Below are positions 9,471 through 17,848 of a stretch of DNA of 58,623 bases, in pieces. Made by a program: the position numbers and the translations under genes. Below the pieces are notes generated by a model. It was not told the origin of the DNA, searched no databases, and saw only the letters and a list, made by a program, of their open reading frames with translations. This DNA is from Acidimicrobiaceae bacterium (GTDB lineage: Bacteria; Actinomycetota; Acidimicrobiia; Acidimicrobiales; Poriferisodalaceae): the NCBI GenBank assembly GCA_026713105.1, contig JAPOPC010000017.1:1-58623 (forward strand). The letters run 5' to 3'. The number at the start of each line of letters is the position of its first letter. Position 1 is the stretch's first letter.

Positions 9471-11063
9471 ATGGGATCCCTGCTTGCCGCCGCGGGCGCC
9501 GGCAGCGACTTCCCGCTGCTGAACGCACTGATCTTCGTGCCCGTAGTGGGCGCGCTGGTCGTTGCCCTGCTGCCGGCCAGCCGCCCGGATCTGGCCCGAC
9601 CGCTCGGCACGCTGTTCGCCGCCGTCGGCGGCGCGCTGGCTTTGGCGCTGGCATGGCAATTCGACGCTGCAGATCCTGGATTCCAGTTTGAGAGCACCGT
9701 GTCGTGGATTCCTGCGCTCGGCATCTCCTGGAACGTGGGCGTCGACGGCATCTCGCTGTGGATGGTGGTGTTGACCAGCCTGGTCGTGCCGATCGTGCTG
9801 GCCGGCGTCGACCCGCACCACAACCCCAAGCCCTATACGGCGTGGATGCTGCTGCTGCAGGCGGGCTCCGTCGGGGCGTTCGTGGCGCTCGACCTGTTCC
9901 TGTTCTTTGTGATGTTCGAAGTGGTGCTGGTTCCCATGTACCTGCTGATCGCGGGCTGGGGCTACGAGGGGCGCCGCTACGCCGCCACCAAGTTCTTCAT
10001 CTACACGATGGCGGGCTCGGCGCTGCTGCTCGTGGCGATCATCGCGACCGCGGTGCTCGGCTCACCCGACAGCGGCATCACGTTCGACCTGCAGACGCTT
10101 GCCGAAGGGCAGTTCCTGGGTCAAAACACCGCACGCCTGTGCTTCGTGGCCTTCGCGATCGCGTTCTTGGTGAAGGTGCCGGTGGTGCCGCTGCACACCT
10201 GGCTGCCCGACGCGCACACCGAAGCGCCCACGGCCGGCTCGGTGGTGCTGGCAGCCGTGCTGCTGAAGCTGGGCACCTATGGCCTGCTGCGCTTCGGTCT
10301 GTACCTGTTCCCCGAAGCATCCGACTGGGCAGCCCCGGTGCTGGTCACCGTCGGCGTCGTGGGTGTCATCTGGGGCGCGATCACCGCGGCCATGCAGCGT
10401 GACCTCAAGCGCCTCGTGGCGTATTCCTCGGTGGCCCACATGGGCTTCATCGTGCTGGGCATCTTCGCCTTCACCGCCCAGGCCATCGGCGGCGGCGTGA
10501 TCCAGATGGTCAACCACGGCATCAGCACCGGCGCCTTGTTCCTGCTGGTGGGGATGCTGTACGAGCGTCGCCAAACCCGTCAGATCGACGAGCTGGCCGG
10601 CATCCAGTCGGCGGCACCGGTCTACGCCGGGGTGTTCACGCTGATCATGCTGTCGTCGGTGGGCGTGCCGGGCCTGAACGGGTTCGTCGGCGAATTCCTG
10701 ATCCTGATCGGGTCGTTCGAGACGCGGCGCTGGTGGACGGTCGTCGCTGCCACTGGGGTGATCCTCGCCGCGTTGTACCTGCTGTGGGCCTACCAGCGGG
10801 TTTTCCATGGGCCGCCCGCCGCGGCCGACCGCCAGACGGCCGACCTGCGCCGTGGCGAGCTGGCGACGCTGGCCCCCTTTGTGATCGCTGCAGTGGCGCT
10901 CGGCGTGTACCCCAAGCCGCTGCTGAACGCGGTGGAGCCGGCTGCCGACAAGCTGCTGGAGCACCTCGAGATCCACAGCGACTTCGAAGTGCCCGATCCG
11001 GGTGATCCCGTCGTCGTGGACCACGGCAATGGCGCTGGCGAGCACGACGAGGACGGCCACTGA
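9471..11063 (+). CDS. nuoM: NADH-quinone oxidoreductase subunit M, cluster 1
   Basis: NuoM (ND4), antiporter-like subunit of 530 aa. The essential glutamate is in MFEVVLVPMYLLI, and the two channel lysines are in AFLVKVPVVPLHTWLPDAH and LLKLGTYG. A hydrophilic His/Asp-rich C-terminus follows the last helix. It begins 2 nt after the nuoL stop and shares one base with the nuoN start (TGATG). Confidence 0.96.
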   Translation: MGSLLAAAGAGSDFPLLNALIFVPVVGALVVALLPASRPDLARPLGTLFAAVGGALALALAWQFDAADPGFQFESTVSWIPALGISWNVGVDGISLWMVVLTSLVVPIVLAGVDPHHNPKPYTAWMLLLQAGSVGAFVALDLFLFFVMFEVVLVPMYLLIAGWGYEGRRYAATKFFIYTMAGSALLLVAIIATAVLGSPDSGITFDLQTLAEGQFLGQNTARLCFVAFAIAFLVKVPVVPLHTWLPDAHTEAPTAGSVVLAAVLLKLGTYGLLRFGLYLFPEASDWAAPVLVTVGVVGVIWGAITAAMQRDLKRLVAYSSVAHMGFIVLGIFAFTAQAIGGGVIQMVNHGISTGALFLLVGMLYERRQTRQIDELAGIQSAAPVYAGVFTLIMLSSVGVPGLNGFVGEFLILIGSFETRRWWTVVAATGVILAALYLLWAYQRVFHGPPAAADRQTADLRRGELATLAPFVIAAVALGVYPKPLLNAVEPAADKLLEHLEIHSDFEVPDPGDPVVVDHGNGAGEHDEDGH

Positions 11064-12640
11064 TGGCTCAAGCCCAGAGCGTGTTCGTTTCTCCCGCCGT
11101 CGACTGGTGGGTGCTCGTCCCGCAGATCATCCTGGTCGGTGCCGCGCTCGGGCTGCTGCTGGTGGCCTCGCTGGCGCCCCGCGCCCTGCCCGGATGGGTG
11201 TCCACCGTCGTCGCAATCGCCACCGGCGCCGCGGCAGCCATCGTGGCTGCGGTCCAATGGACCATCTGGGACGCCGCGCCGCGCCCCACTCTGGCAGGCG
11301 CCTTCGTGAGCGACGGCTTCAGCCTGCTGCTCACCGTGCTGGTCGGCGTCGGCGTCGTCATGACCGCGTTGGTCGCGCATTCCGCCCTGGACCGCTACGA
11401 CATGGCGCCGCCCGAGTTCGCGGCACTGCTGCTCGCCTCGGCAGCCGGCGCTGTCGTCATGGCCGGCGCGAACGACCTCATCGTGCTGTTCTTGGGCCTC
11501 GAATCGCTGTCGATCGCGCTGTACGTGCTGATCGCGTTGGCAGGCCGGCGCGCGAGCACCCGCGAGTCGGCCATGAAGTACTTCGTGCTGGGCGCGTTCA
11601 GTTCGGCGTTCTTCCTCTACGGCATCGCGCTGATCTACGGCTCGACGGGCAGCACGAACCTCAGCGGGATCGGTGACTTTCTCTTCGGATCCATCAGGGA
11701 GACCGATTACCTCCTGCTTGCCGGCACCGCGTTGCTGCTGGTCGGCCTGGGGTTCAAGGTGGCCGCCGTCCCGTTCCACTTCTGGGCGCCTGACGTCTAT
11801 GAAGGTGCGCCCAGCCCGGTCACCGGCTACCTGGCGTCGATTGCCAAGGCCGCTGGTTTCGCCGCGTTGGCGCGCGTGCTGTACGTGGCGCTTGCGGAGC
11901 AGGGCACGGCTTGGGCGCCGATCCTCGTCGGGCTGGCGTTCGCCACGCTCGCTGTCGGCGCCGTCATGGCCATCTGCCAATCCGACGTCAAGCGCATGCT
12001 GGCCTACAGCTCGATCAGCCACGCAGGCTTCGTGCTGGTCGGCCTCTCTGCGGTCCCGGCCGCCAGCGGGCTGGCGCAGTGGACCGCGGGCGGCGGCGAT
12101 GCAGTCTCGTCGGCTGTCTTCTACCTGATCGCCTACTCGTTCATGGCGCTGGGAAGCTTCGCCGTGCTGTCGGTTGTCGGCCCCGAGCTTCAATCGCCGG
12201 ATCCCGACGCGAGCGCGCATTCCTTCAGCCGCTACGGCGGGTTGGCACGCCGCCGCCCTGTCTTGGCGCTCGCCTTCACCGTGCTGCTGCTGGCGCAGGC
12301 AGGCGTGCCGCTCACGGCCGGCTTCGTGGCGAAGTTCGAGGTCATCCGGGCTGCAATCGGTGCCGGCGGCTACGTCTTGGCCGCTGTCGCGATGATCACA
12401 GCGGTCGTGAGCGCCTTCGCCTACCTGCGCGTCGTTCTGGCCATGTACGCCCCCGAAGGAGCAGCCGACGACGGCGTCAGCGCCCCGGCCGCCCGAGCGA
12501 GCCGGCCGCGCTGGGGCGGCCTGCCCCTGACATCGGTCTTCGCCATCAGCCTCGCGGTAGCCGTGACCGTTGTCGTCGGCGTATTCCCGCAGCGGCTCCT
12601 CGAATGGAGCGCCGACGCCGTCCTGTCGATCATCTTGTAG
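11063..12640 (+). CDS. nuoN: NADH-quinone oxidoreductase subunit N, cluster 1
   Basis: NuoN (ND2), antiporter-like subunit of 525 aa and last gene of the first nuo operon. The conserved glutamate is in GLESLSIALYVL and the lysine in GLGFKVAAVPFHFWAPDVY. The final 30 nt of the gene, up to the codon before the stop, are repeated 704 bp downstream at 13310, on the other side of a HAD hydrolase gene (see repeats). Confidence 0.96.
   Translation: MAQAQSVFVSPAVDWWVLVPQIILVGAALGLLLVASLAPRALPGWVSTVVAIATGAAAAIVAAVQWTIWDAAPRPTLAGAFVSDGFSLLLTVLVGVGVVMTALVAHSALDRYDMAPPEFAALLLASAAGAVVMAGANDLIVLFLGLESLSIALYVLIALAGRRASTRESAMKYFVLGAFSSAFFLYGIALIYGSTGSTNLSGIGDFLFGSIRETDYLLLAGTALLLVGLGFKVAAVPFHFWAPDVYEGAPSPVTGYLASIAKAAGFAALARVLYVALAEQGTAWAPILVGLAFATLAVGAVMAICQSDVKRMLAYSSISHAGFVLVGLSAVPAASGLAQWTAGGGDAVSSAVFYLIAYSFMALGSFAVLSVVGPELQSPDPDASAHSFSRYGGLARRRPVLALAFTVLLLAQAGVPLTAGFVAKFEVIRAAIGAGGYVLAAVAMITAVVSAFAYLRVVLAMYAPEGAADDGVSAPAARASRPRWGGLPLTSVFAISLAVAVTVVVGVFPQRLLEWSADAVLSIIL
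12606..12635 (+). repeat. 30-bp direct repeat, copy 1 (nuoN 3' end)
   Basis: Thirty bases ending in the nuoN Ile-Ile codons are identical to 13310-13339. Both copies run into an in-frame TAG (TTGTAG here, TCATAG in copy 2). The copies bracket the HAD gene. Such 3'-end duplications arise when a segment integrates into the end of a coding gene and supplies a replacement end. Confidence 0.85.
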
Positions 12641-12642
12641 GA

Positions 12643-13245
12643 ATGGCGGCCGACTCAAGACGACTCGCCAATTTCCGTTGGCTGGTGCTTGACGCAATGG
12701 GAGTCATCTATCGCGCAGGCGACGATGTCGCTGAGCTGCTCGTTCCGTATCTCCGCGACCAGGGCTGTCGACTCTCGGCAGCGGAGATCGAGGCCGGCTA
12801 TCACGCAGCCAGCCTCGGCCGGATGTCCAGTTCGGAGTTCTGGCAGCGCTGCGGTGTCGACGGCAACGACGCCGACTACATCGCGGGCCACTCGCTGTCG
12901 CCTGGTCTGCGGGAACTGCTCGAACACGTGACAGCTCGCGGCATACGCGTTGCGTGCCTCTCAAACGACGTGAGCGAGTGGGCCGCCCTTCAACGCGATC
13001 ACTTCGGATTGGCGGAGTTCATCGATCCATGGTGCATCTCCGGCGACATCGGTATCTGCAAGCCCGATGCCGAGGCTTTCTGGACGCTCCTCAGAGCAAT
13101 CGAAGCTGAGCCTGGCGAATGCCTCTTCGTCGATGATCGTCAGAAGAACGTCGATGGCGCGCGTGCAGTTGGTATCGAGGCCGTGCTGTTTGGGACCGAA
13201 TGCTCCGCATCGCTCGACCAGCTTCTGGACCGGTTCGTACCGTAA
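12643..13245 (+). CDS. HAD-superfamily hydrolase, subfamily IA
   Basis: A 200-aa haloacid-dehalogenase-fold hydrolase. Motif I is LVLDAMGVIY, with the nucleophile Asp17 present but Met19 where phosphatases have the acid/base Asp; motif II Ser is in CLSND, the motif III Lys in ICKPDAE, and the motif IV acid pair in FVDDRQKN. The substrate cannot be told; loss of the second Asp occurs in HAD branches that are not classical phosphatases. The gene starts 2 nt after nuoN and could be co-transcribed, but it has no known link to complex I and is enclosed by the 30-bp nuoN repeat, so it looks like an inserted passenger. Confidence 0.8.
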   Translation: MAADSRRLANFRWLVLDAMGVIYRAGDDVAELLVPYLRDQGCRLSAAEIEAGYHAASLGRMSSSEFWQRCGVDGNDADYIAGHSLSPGLRELLEHVTARGIRVACLSNDVSEWAALQRDHFGLAEFIDPWCISGDIGICKPDAEAFWTLLRAIEAEPGECLFVDDRQKNVDGARAVGIEAVLFGTECSASLDQLLDRFVP

Positions 13246-13309
13246 GCCAGGTCGAAGGGCGCCAGGGGCGGCGATCCACGACCGCGTCAACTTGACGCGA
13301 AGAACCCTC

Positions 13310-13339
13310 GGAGCGCCGACGCCGTCCTGTCGATCATCT
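13310..13339 (+). repeat. 30-bp direct repeat, copy 2 (ectopic nuoN 3' end)
   Basis: Exact copy of 12606-12635. It sits in non-coding DNA 65 nt after the HAD stop codon and continues to TAG at 13342-13344 in the nuoN reading frame. Identity stops on the upstream side immediately, so only the terminal codons are duplicated. Confidence 0.85.
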
Positions 13340-13365
13340 CATAGAGCAGACCCGTCGCCGACCCC

Positions 13366-13394
13366 GTTTGCATAGTTTTGAACAAGAATTCAAA
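13366..13394 (+). promoter_or_regulatory. Operator-like element, copy 1
   Basis: GTTTGCATAGT followed by the palindrome TTTGAA-N6-TTCAAA (13377-13394). The same layout occurs 103 bp downstream at 13469, with 22 of 29 positions shared. AT-rich relative to its surroundings. Probable binding site of a dimeric repressor, perhaps the product of the downstream gene. Confidence 0.5.
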
Positions 13395-13468
13395 CTCACA
13401 GCAAGTTCCAATATTTTGACCTCGGTATCAATGGCATCGTGCGAGGCACCCTGTCCCGCAACGGCCGG

Positions 13469-13499
13469 GTTTGCAATACTTTGAACCAAAAGTCAAAGT
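13469..13499 (+). promoter_or_regulatory. Operator-like element, copy 2, over the promoter
   Basis: GTTTGCAATAC followed by TTTGAA-N6-GTCAAA; the longer palindrome ACTTTGA-N8-TCAAAGT covers 13478-13499. It overlaps the -35 box and spacer of the promoter at 13481-13509, the position expected for a repressor site. Confidence 0.5.
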
Positions 13500-13509
13500 A
13501 TTTGTAAAT
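13481..13509 (+). promoter_or_regulatory. Sigma-70-type promoter for the AlbA/ATPase regulator
   Basis: TTGAAC (-35) and GTAAAT (-10) separated by 17 nt, with the likely start of transcription near 13516 and the GTG start codon at 13537. Inferred from sequence alone. Confidence 0.4.
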
Positions 13510-13536
13510 CTTAAACGTTTGAACTATTGTGCTGGC

Positions 13537-15321
13537 GTGGACACTGTGGAACTGCACACGGCAATTGCCGGCGGCGAAACGCTGACAGTGGAGATCAAGT
13601 CCAACATTGACGCCACCGAACTCGTTGAGGCTGTTGTCTGTCTTGCGAACACGGACGGTGGCCACGTGTTGGTTGGCGTCGACGAGAAGACCAGCGAGAT
13701 AGTCGGTGCAGAGCCGTGGCCGAGAATGGATCTCGATCCGGCGCGTATTGAGGCGCACATCGCGGCGAACACCGAGCCTGCGGTTCGAGCGTCTGTCGAG
13801 GTTGTCGACGACGGCACATCGGCGGTCGTTGTGGTCGCCGTGCCCGCAGCGAACACGGTCGTCGCGACCAGCAAAGGCAAGTTCGTCCGGAGGGCGCTTG
13901 ATGTGCGCGGGAAGCCACAATGCCTGCCGATGCGGCCGAGCGAGGTCTTGTCGCGAGCGGGCAGCACCGGCGAACGCGATTTCACACGAACACCGGTGCC
14001 CATCCTGAGCATCGACGACCTGGACCCTCTCGAGATCGACCGCTTCCGCACCTTGGCGACGAGCGAGCACGGCGACGCAGTGCTGGCGTCCCTCAACGAT
14101 GACGCGTTGCTGCGTGCCTTGGAACTCGTCGATGTAGGAGGACAACTCAATCTCGCCAGCGTCTTGCTGTTCGGCCGAGAAGCCGCGTTGCGAACCCACG
14201 TACATGGCGCAGAAGTGGCGTTCCAGCATCTCGGTGCCCAACTGACTGTGCTCACCAACTACATCGGCCATGTCCCTCTGTTGCGCGCCATGTCAGAGCT
14301 GTCTGAAAGGGTGCAGGCTCGCAACACCGAAGAAGAGCTCGAGATGGGCATGTTTCGGGTGCCGGTGCCGCGCTTTGCGGAGGTGACGGTACGTGAATTG
14401 ATCGCCAACGCGCTGACACATCGCGATTACACGGCTTTGGGCCAGACACAGGTCGTCTTGACGGACGCGGGCCTTGAGGTCTCAAATCCGGGCGGCTTTC
14501 CCGTCGGGGTCACGCTGGCCAATCTGTTGATCACCCCGCCACGGCCTCGGAATCCGTTGCTGGCTGACGCATTCAAGCGTGCAGGTTTGGTGGAGCGCAC
14601 GAGCCGTGGAATCAACCTCGTATTCAAAGGCCAACTGGGCAGCGGGCACGGCCCGCCGGACTACAGCGGCACCACCTCGGAGACAGTCTTGGTGCGTGTC
14701 GTCGCTGGACCTGCCGACCGGGAATTCGCAGGCTATGTGGAGGAGGCTCGCCGGGAAGGCAATGAACTTGAGCTTGACGAACTCCTCGTTCTGCATGAGG
14801 TCCGCCGCGAGCGCATCGTTTCTGCCCGGCGCGTGGCCGAGCTGATCCAACGCGATCAATCTGAGGCTCGCGGGCTGCTGACGACGCTCATCGAGAAAGG
14901 ACTTATCGAACCTCGCGGTCGGGGCCGCGGCCGCGAATATCACCTGTCGGCCTCCCTGTATCGCCGCTTTCATGAGGCACCTCGCTATGTGCGCATGCGC
15001 GGGTACGACCGCCTCCAGCAAGAGCAGATGATCCTGACCTACGTGCGTGCACACGGCTCGATCGCTCGGCGCGAAGCCGCAGACTTGTGCCAGATCGATT
15101 CGAGCAGCGCCGCCCGAGTGCTTCGCGAGATGCGTCACGCAGGAGTGCTCGCTCTAGTCGGCGAGCGTCGCACAGCACGCTATGTGGTGCCGGTCTCCCC
15201 GAACCCGCTCCCAGGCGCGGAAGGGCCGGACACAGGTGATCCCATCGACGCGCTCGTCGGGCCGCTTGATGTCGAACCTGATGAGAACATCGATGATGTG
15301 ATCTACGACTACGACCGTTGA
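13537..15321 (+). CDS. AlbA/Schlafen-type ATP-binding transcriptional regulator
   Basis: A 594-aa protein of the family often annotated as ATP-binding protein or RecG-like regulator. An AlbA_2 (Schlafen-like) domain occupies about residues 12-130 (TLTVEIKS at its start, then LANTDGG), a GHKL-type ATPase domain about 285-380 (VRELIANALTHRDY, the N-box), and winged-helix segments lie toward the C-terminus (about 440-480 and 505-560). The GTG start at 13537 matches where homologues begin; the frame extends upstream into the operator region without a ribosome site. The two palindromes upstream suggest autoregulation. It stands alone between the nuo operons, so its target is unknown; it could also be a defence-associated regulator. 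Confidence 0.8.
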   Translation: MDTVELHTAIAGGETLTVEIKSNIDATELVEAVVCLANTDGGHVLVGVDEKTSEIVGAEPWPRMDLDPARIEAHIAANTEPAVRASVEVVDDGTSAVVVVAVPAANTVVATSKGKFVRRALDVRGKPQCLPMRPSEVLSRAGSTGERDFTRTPVPILSIDDLDPLEIDRFRTLATSEHGDAVLASLNDDALLRALELVDVGGQLNLASVLLFGREAALRTHVHGAEVAFQHLGAQLTVLTNYIGHVPLLRAMSELSERVQARNTEEELEMGMFRVPVPRFAEVTVRELIANALTHRDYTALGQTQVVLTDAGLEVSNPGGFPVGVTLANLLITPPRPRNPLLADAFKRAGLVERTSRGINLVFKGQLGSGHGPPDYSGTTSETVLVRVVAGPADREFAGYVEEARREGNELELDELLVLHEVRRERIVSARRVAELIQRDQSEARGLLTTLIEKGLIEPRGRGRGREYHLSASLYRRFHEAPRYVRMRGYDRLQQEQMILTYVRAHGSIARREAADLCQIDSSSAARVLREMRHAGVLALVGERRTARYVVPVSPNPLPGAEGPDTGDPIDALVGPLDVEPDENIDDVIYDYDR

Positions 15322-15384
15322 GACTCGATGAGTTCAGTGGCTGGCCGTCGTTATGAAGAAGCATGCTTTCCGTGGGACGCGGCG

Positions 15385-15429
15385 GATCCCCCGGCTCTGA
15401 CGGTTGGTTGCCGTCGAGGCCGGGGGATC
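15385..15429. terminator. Bidirectional hairpin terminator
   Basis: Perfect 11-bp inverted repeat GATCCCCCGGC / GCCGGGGGATC (15385-15395 and 15419-15429), extended inward by GACGG/CCGTC with a 7-nt loop. It lies between convergent genes (regulator ending at 15321, lipoprotein ending at 15523), as expected for a shared terminator. Confidence 0.75.
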
Positions 15430-15522
15430 GCTTTGCGTGCTGCCCCTGTGCGGTGCGGTGATGGGAGGGGGTCACCCGCCGTCTGCCGGGGGCAGCTGCC
15501 GCCGCCCTTGGCGGTGTGGGTG

Positions 15523-16749
15523 TCAGCCTGCGCTGCCCTCGCCGCCGGAGCCGTGCTCGCCGCTTTGTTCCCGGCCGCCCTCGGTGCCGCCTTCGTTGCC
15601 TTCGGCGTGGCCGCCGGCACGCTCGCTGCTCTCGCCGCCGCCGGTGCCGCCTTCACCGCCTTCGCCGCTGCCGACTTCGGCGTGGGGGCTCCAGGTGGTG
15701 AACGGTGCCTGTGTGGCGGGCAGGCTGATCTGCAGGGATTGGCCTGGCGCCAGGTCGGTGGGCGTGGTGGGGCCGAGCTCGGTGCCGTTGGAGAGGTGGA
15801 TCTCCACCCGGGCCCGGGTCAGCACGCTGTTGGTGGTGTTGGTCACCTGGCCGTTGAACGTGTTGGTGGCCGGGTCGTAGGCCATCACCAGCCGGGCGCC
15901 GTTGCGGGTCACGTCGTAGGTCTGGCCTGGTGTCAGCGCCACGGCGGTGTCGTTCTCGCCGCCTGCCTCGGTCACCTCGCCACCTCGCTCGCCGCCTGAC
16001 TCGCCGCCATTCTCGCCGCCGGCTTCGTTGCCCTCGGCATGGCCACCGGCACCCTCAGCGCCTTCGCCGCCTTCGCCCCCGCTGTGGGGGATGGGACCAG
16101 GCCCGTTGCAGTCGAAGACCTCCATGTGCACGACGTAGCCGTCGAAGGCCACTCCGGCCATGGCGGGCTCGTCCGCTACCGACAGCACCGACGTTGCCGA
16201 TTGGCCTGGTGCCAAGTCGCCGAGCTTCTCTGGGCCCAGCTCGCCGACCGTTTGCGCACCGGCTTTCATGTGCGGCTCGGACTGCACGTAGCACAGCGTC
16301 TGCGACGTCGTATTGCGAACCGTGGTGCGCACGGTCTGGGTCGCCGCGTCGTAGCTGGCTGCCACGTCGAGGCCGCCCAGGTTGCCCGTCCAGGTCTGGT
16401 CGAGCGGGATCACCGGGCTCGACATCAGAGCCTCGTTGATCTCCTCGCTGCTGCCCTCGCCGACGCCTTCGGTGCCCTCTGCGTGAGTCGGGTTCGCCTC
16501 AGCACCCTCGCCGCCGTCCTGGCTGCGCTGGGTGCCTTCGGCGCCGCCCTCGTTGCCTTCGGTGTGGCCTCCGGAGCCTTCAGCTCCTTCGCCGCTGCGG
16601 GATTCGGCGATGATCTCGCCTGCCGCTGTCTCGGTGTTGTCCCCGGTGCTTGAACCCAGGGCGCACCCGCCCAGCGCAGCCGCCGAGAGTGTGACTCCTG
16701 CGAGTACCCCCGCCAGCCACTTCCTTGCTCTTGAATTCTTGAACCCCAT
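15523..16749 (-). CDS. Secreted lipoprotein with acidic Gly/Glu/His linkers
   Basis: A 408-aa predicted lipoprotein. The signal peptide has a basic start, a hydrophobic core and the lipobox LGGC with the acylated Cys29. Three low-complexity linkers made mostly of Gly, Glu, Asn and His (recurring GGHAEGNEGG-like units) separate two related beta-type domains, each containing an NTT segment and an LAPGQS segment. Start chosen at 16749, preceded by AAAGGAG; the longer frame upstream is not credible. The linkers could bind metal ions or keep the domains extended in the cell wall; this is inference. Transcribed away from the second nuo operon, with a response-regulator-type box upstream. No function can be named. 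Confidence 0.75.
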   Translation of the reverse strand: MGFKNSRARKWLAGVLAGVTLSAAALGGCALGSSTGDNTETAAGEIIAESRSGEGAEGSGGHTEGNEGGAEGTQRSQDGGEGAEANPTHAEGTEGVGEGSSEEINEALMSSPVIPLDQTWTGNLGGLDVAASYDAATQTVRTTVRNTTSQTLCYVQSEPHMKAGAQTVGELGPEKLGDLAPGQSATSVLSVADEPAMAGVAFDGYVVHMEVFDCNGPGPIPHSGGEGGEGAEGAGGHAEGNEAGGENGGESGGERGGEVTEAGGENDTAVALTPGQTYDVTRNGARLVMAYDPATNTFNGQVTNTTNSVLTRARVEIHLSNGTELGPTTPTDLAPGQSLQISLPATQAPFTTWSPHAEVGSGEGGEGGTGGGESSERAGGHAEGNEGGTEGGREQSGEHGSGGEGSAG

Positions 16750-16785
16750 GTCATTCTCCTTTCGTGAGGTTCTGACTTGGGGAGC

Positions 16786-16816
16786 AACGTAAGAATCGAA
16801 TGTGACCCAAATGTGA
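16786..16816 (-). promoter_or_regulatory. PhoP-like 11-bp-period box and promoter of the lipoprotein gene
   Basis: On the minus strand TCACATT occurs twice separated by 4 nt (16799-16816), an 11-bp repeat period typical of OmpR/PhoB-family response regulators and close to the mycobacterial PhoP consensus TCACAGC-N4-TCACAGC. TACGTT (plus-strand 16786-16791) fits a -10 element, so the box would replace the -35 region. The lipoprotein start codon is 37 nt further down. Confidence 0.45.
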
Positions 16817-16911
16817 CGACGCCAAACAGTCCCGGAAGACGTGCGCTGCTGCGACGCCTCCCTGGCTCGCGGCGCTTGCCTGAGGTTCGGCGCAGGGTGG
16901 CGCGAAGTCGC

Positions 16912-16926
16912 TAGCGTTGCGGTCCG
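16912..16926 (+). promoter_or_regulatory. Possible leaderless promoter of the second nuo operon
   Basis: TAGCGT at 16912-16917 matches the actinobacterial -10 pattern TANNNT and ends 8 nt before the GTG start of nuoA. No Shine-Dalgarno sequence is visible before that GTG, so transcription may start at the first codon. A weak, sequence-only call. Confidence 0.3.
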
Positions 16927-17291
16927 TGTCCGATCTCTTGCGGAGCTATCTGACCGTCGCAATCTTCGGTGCCGCGGCAGTCCTGATGGCCTTCACGATG
17001 TTCGGCGTCGCCCGGGTCCTGCGCCCGCAGCGACCGACGCCCCAGAAGCTCCTTGCCTACGAGAGCGGCGTCGACCCGGTCGGCAGCGACTGGACCCAGA
17101 GCCAGATCCGCTACTACGTCTTCGCTGTGCTCTTCGTCCTGTTCGACGTGGAGGCCGTGTTCATATTCCCCTGGGCGACGCGGCTCGAGGTGTATGCCCT
17201 GTTCGGCCTGGTCGAGATGGCGATCTTCATCTTCATCTTGGTGCTGGGCCTGTTCTACGCATGGCGCAAGGGCGTCCTGCGCTGGGTGTGA
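16926..17291 (+). CDS. nuoA: NADH-quinone oxidoreductase subunit A, cluster 2
   Basis: NuoA (ND3), 121 aa, three helices. The family loop LAYESGVDP and the helix-2 motif FAVLFVLFDVEAVFIFPWA with the buried Asp and Glu are intact; the Cys found in many NuoA loops is replaced by Ser here (ESG instead of ECG). The start is taken at GTG 16926; a TTG three codons upstream is also possible. First gene of the second operon, which has ABCD but no EFG. Confidence 0.92.
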   Translation: MSDLLRSYLTVAIFGAAAVLMAFTMFGVARVLRPQRPTPQKLLAYESGVDPVGSDWTQSQIRYYVFAVLFVLFDVEAVFIFPWATRLEVYALFGLVEMAIFIFILVLGLFYAWRKGVLRWV

Positions 17292-17312
17292 GGGGCTGAG
17301 GGAAACCGCACG

Positions 17313-17846
17313 ATGGCACTGGTCGACAAGGTCAAACTGCCCAAGCCGCTCGCCTGGCTGCTGAATTTCGGCCGAGCCCGCTCGCTGTGGGTATACCAGT
17401 GGGGCTTGGCGTGCTGCGCCATCGAGATGGGCGCCGCGTTCGGCTCTCCCCGCTACGACGTGATGCGCCTCGGCGTTATCCCATTCCCCGCTAGCCCCCG
17501 CCAGGCCGATCTGGTGGTGATCTCCGGGACAGTCACCGACAAGATGGCGCCGGTCATCCGGCGCCTGTACGAGCAGATGCCCGAGCCCAAGTACGTCATC
17601 TCGATGGGCTCGTGTGCGAACTGCGGCGGTCCGTATTGGGACAGCTACTCGGTCACGAAAGGCGTCGACCAGGTCATCCCGGTCGACGTGTACGTACCTG
17701 GCTGCCCACCCCGGCCTGAGGCACTGCTTGAGGGAATCGTGCTGTTGCAGGAGCGCATCCAGCGTGAGGACATCCAAGAACGCTGGCGAGGTGAGCCCAT
17801 CGTGGTGCCGCCCTCGGCAACCGCCCCAGTCCAGGTGCAGGCGTAG
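17313..17846 (+). CDS. nuoB: NADH-quinone oxidoreductase subunit B, cluster 2
   Basis: NuoB (PSST), 177 aa, binds the terminal [4Fe-4S] cluster N2 that reduces quinone. All four ligands are present: the tandem Cys34-Cys35, Cys101 in GSCANC and Cys131 in PGCPPRPE. The N2-proximal helix and the arginine-rich loop ([10 protein letters not shown]) are typical. The electron-transfer end of this second complex therefore looks functional. Confidence 0.96.
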   Translation: MALVDKVKLPKPLAWLLNFGRARSLWVYQWGLACCAIEMGAAFGSPRYDVMRLGVIPFPASPRQADLVVISGTVTDKMAPVIRRLYEQMPEPKYVISMGSCANCGGPYWDSYSVTKGVDQVIPVDVYVPGCPPRPEALLEGIVLLQERIQREDIQERWRGEPIVVPPSATAPVQVQA

Positions 17847-17848
17847 CT

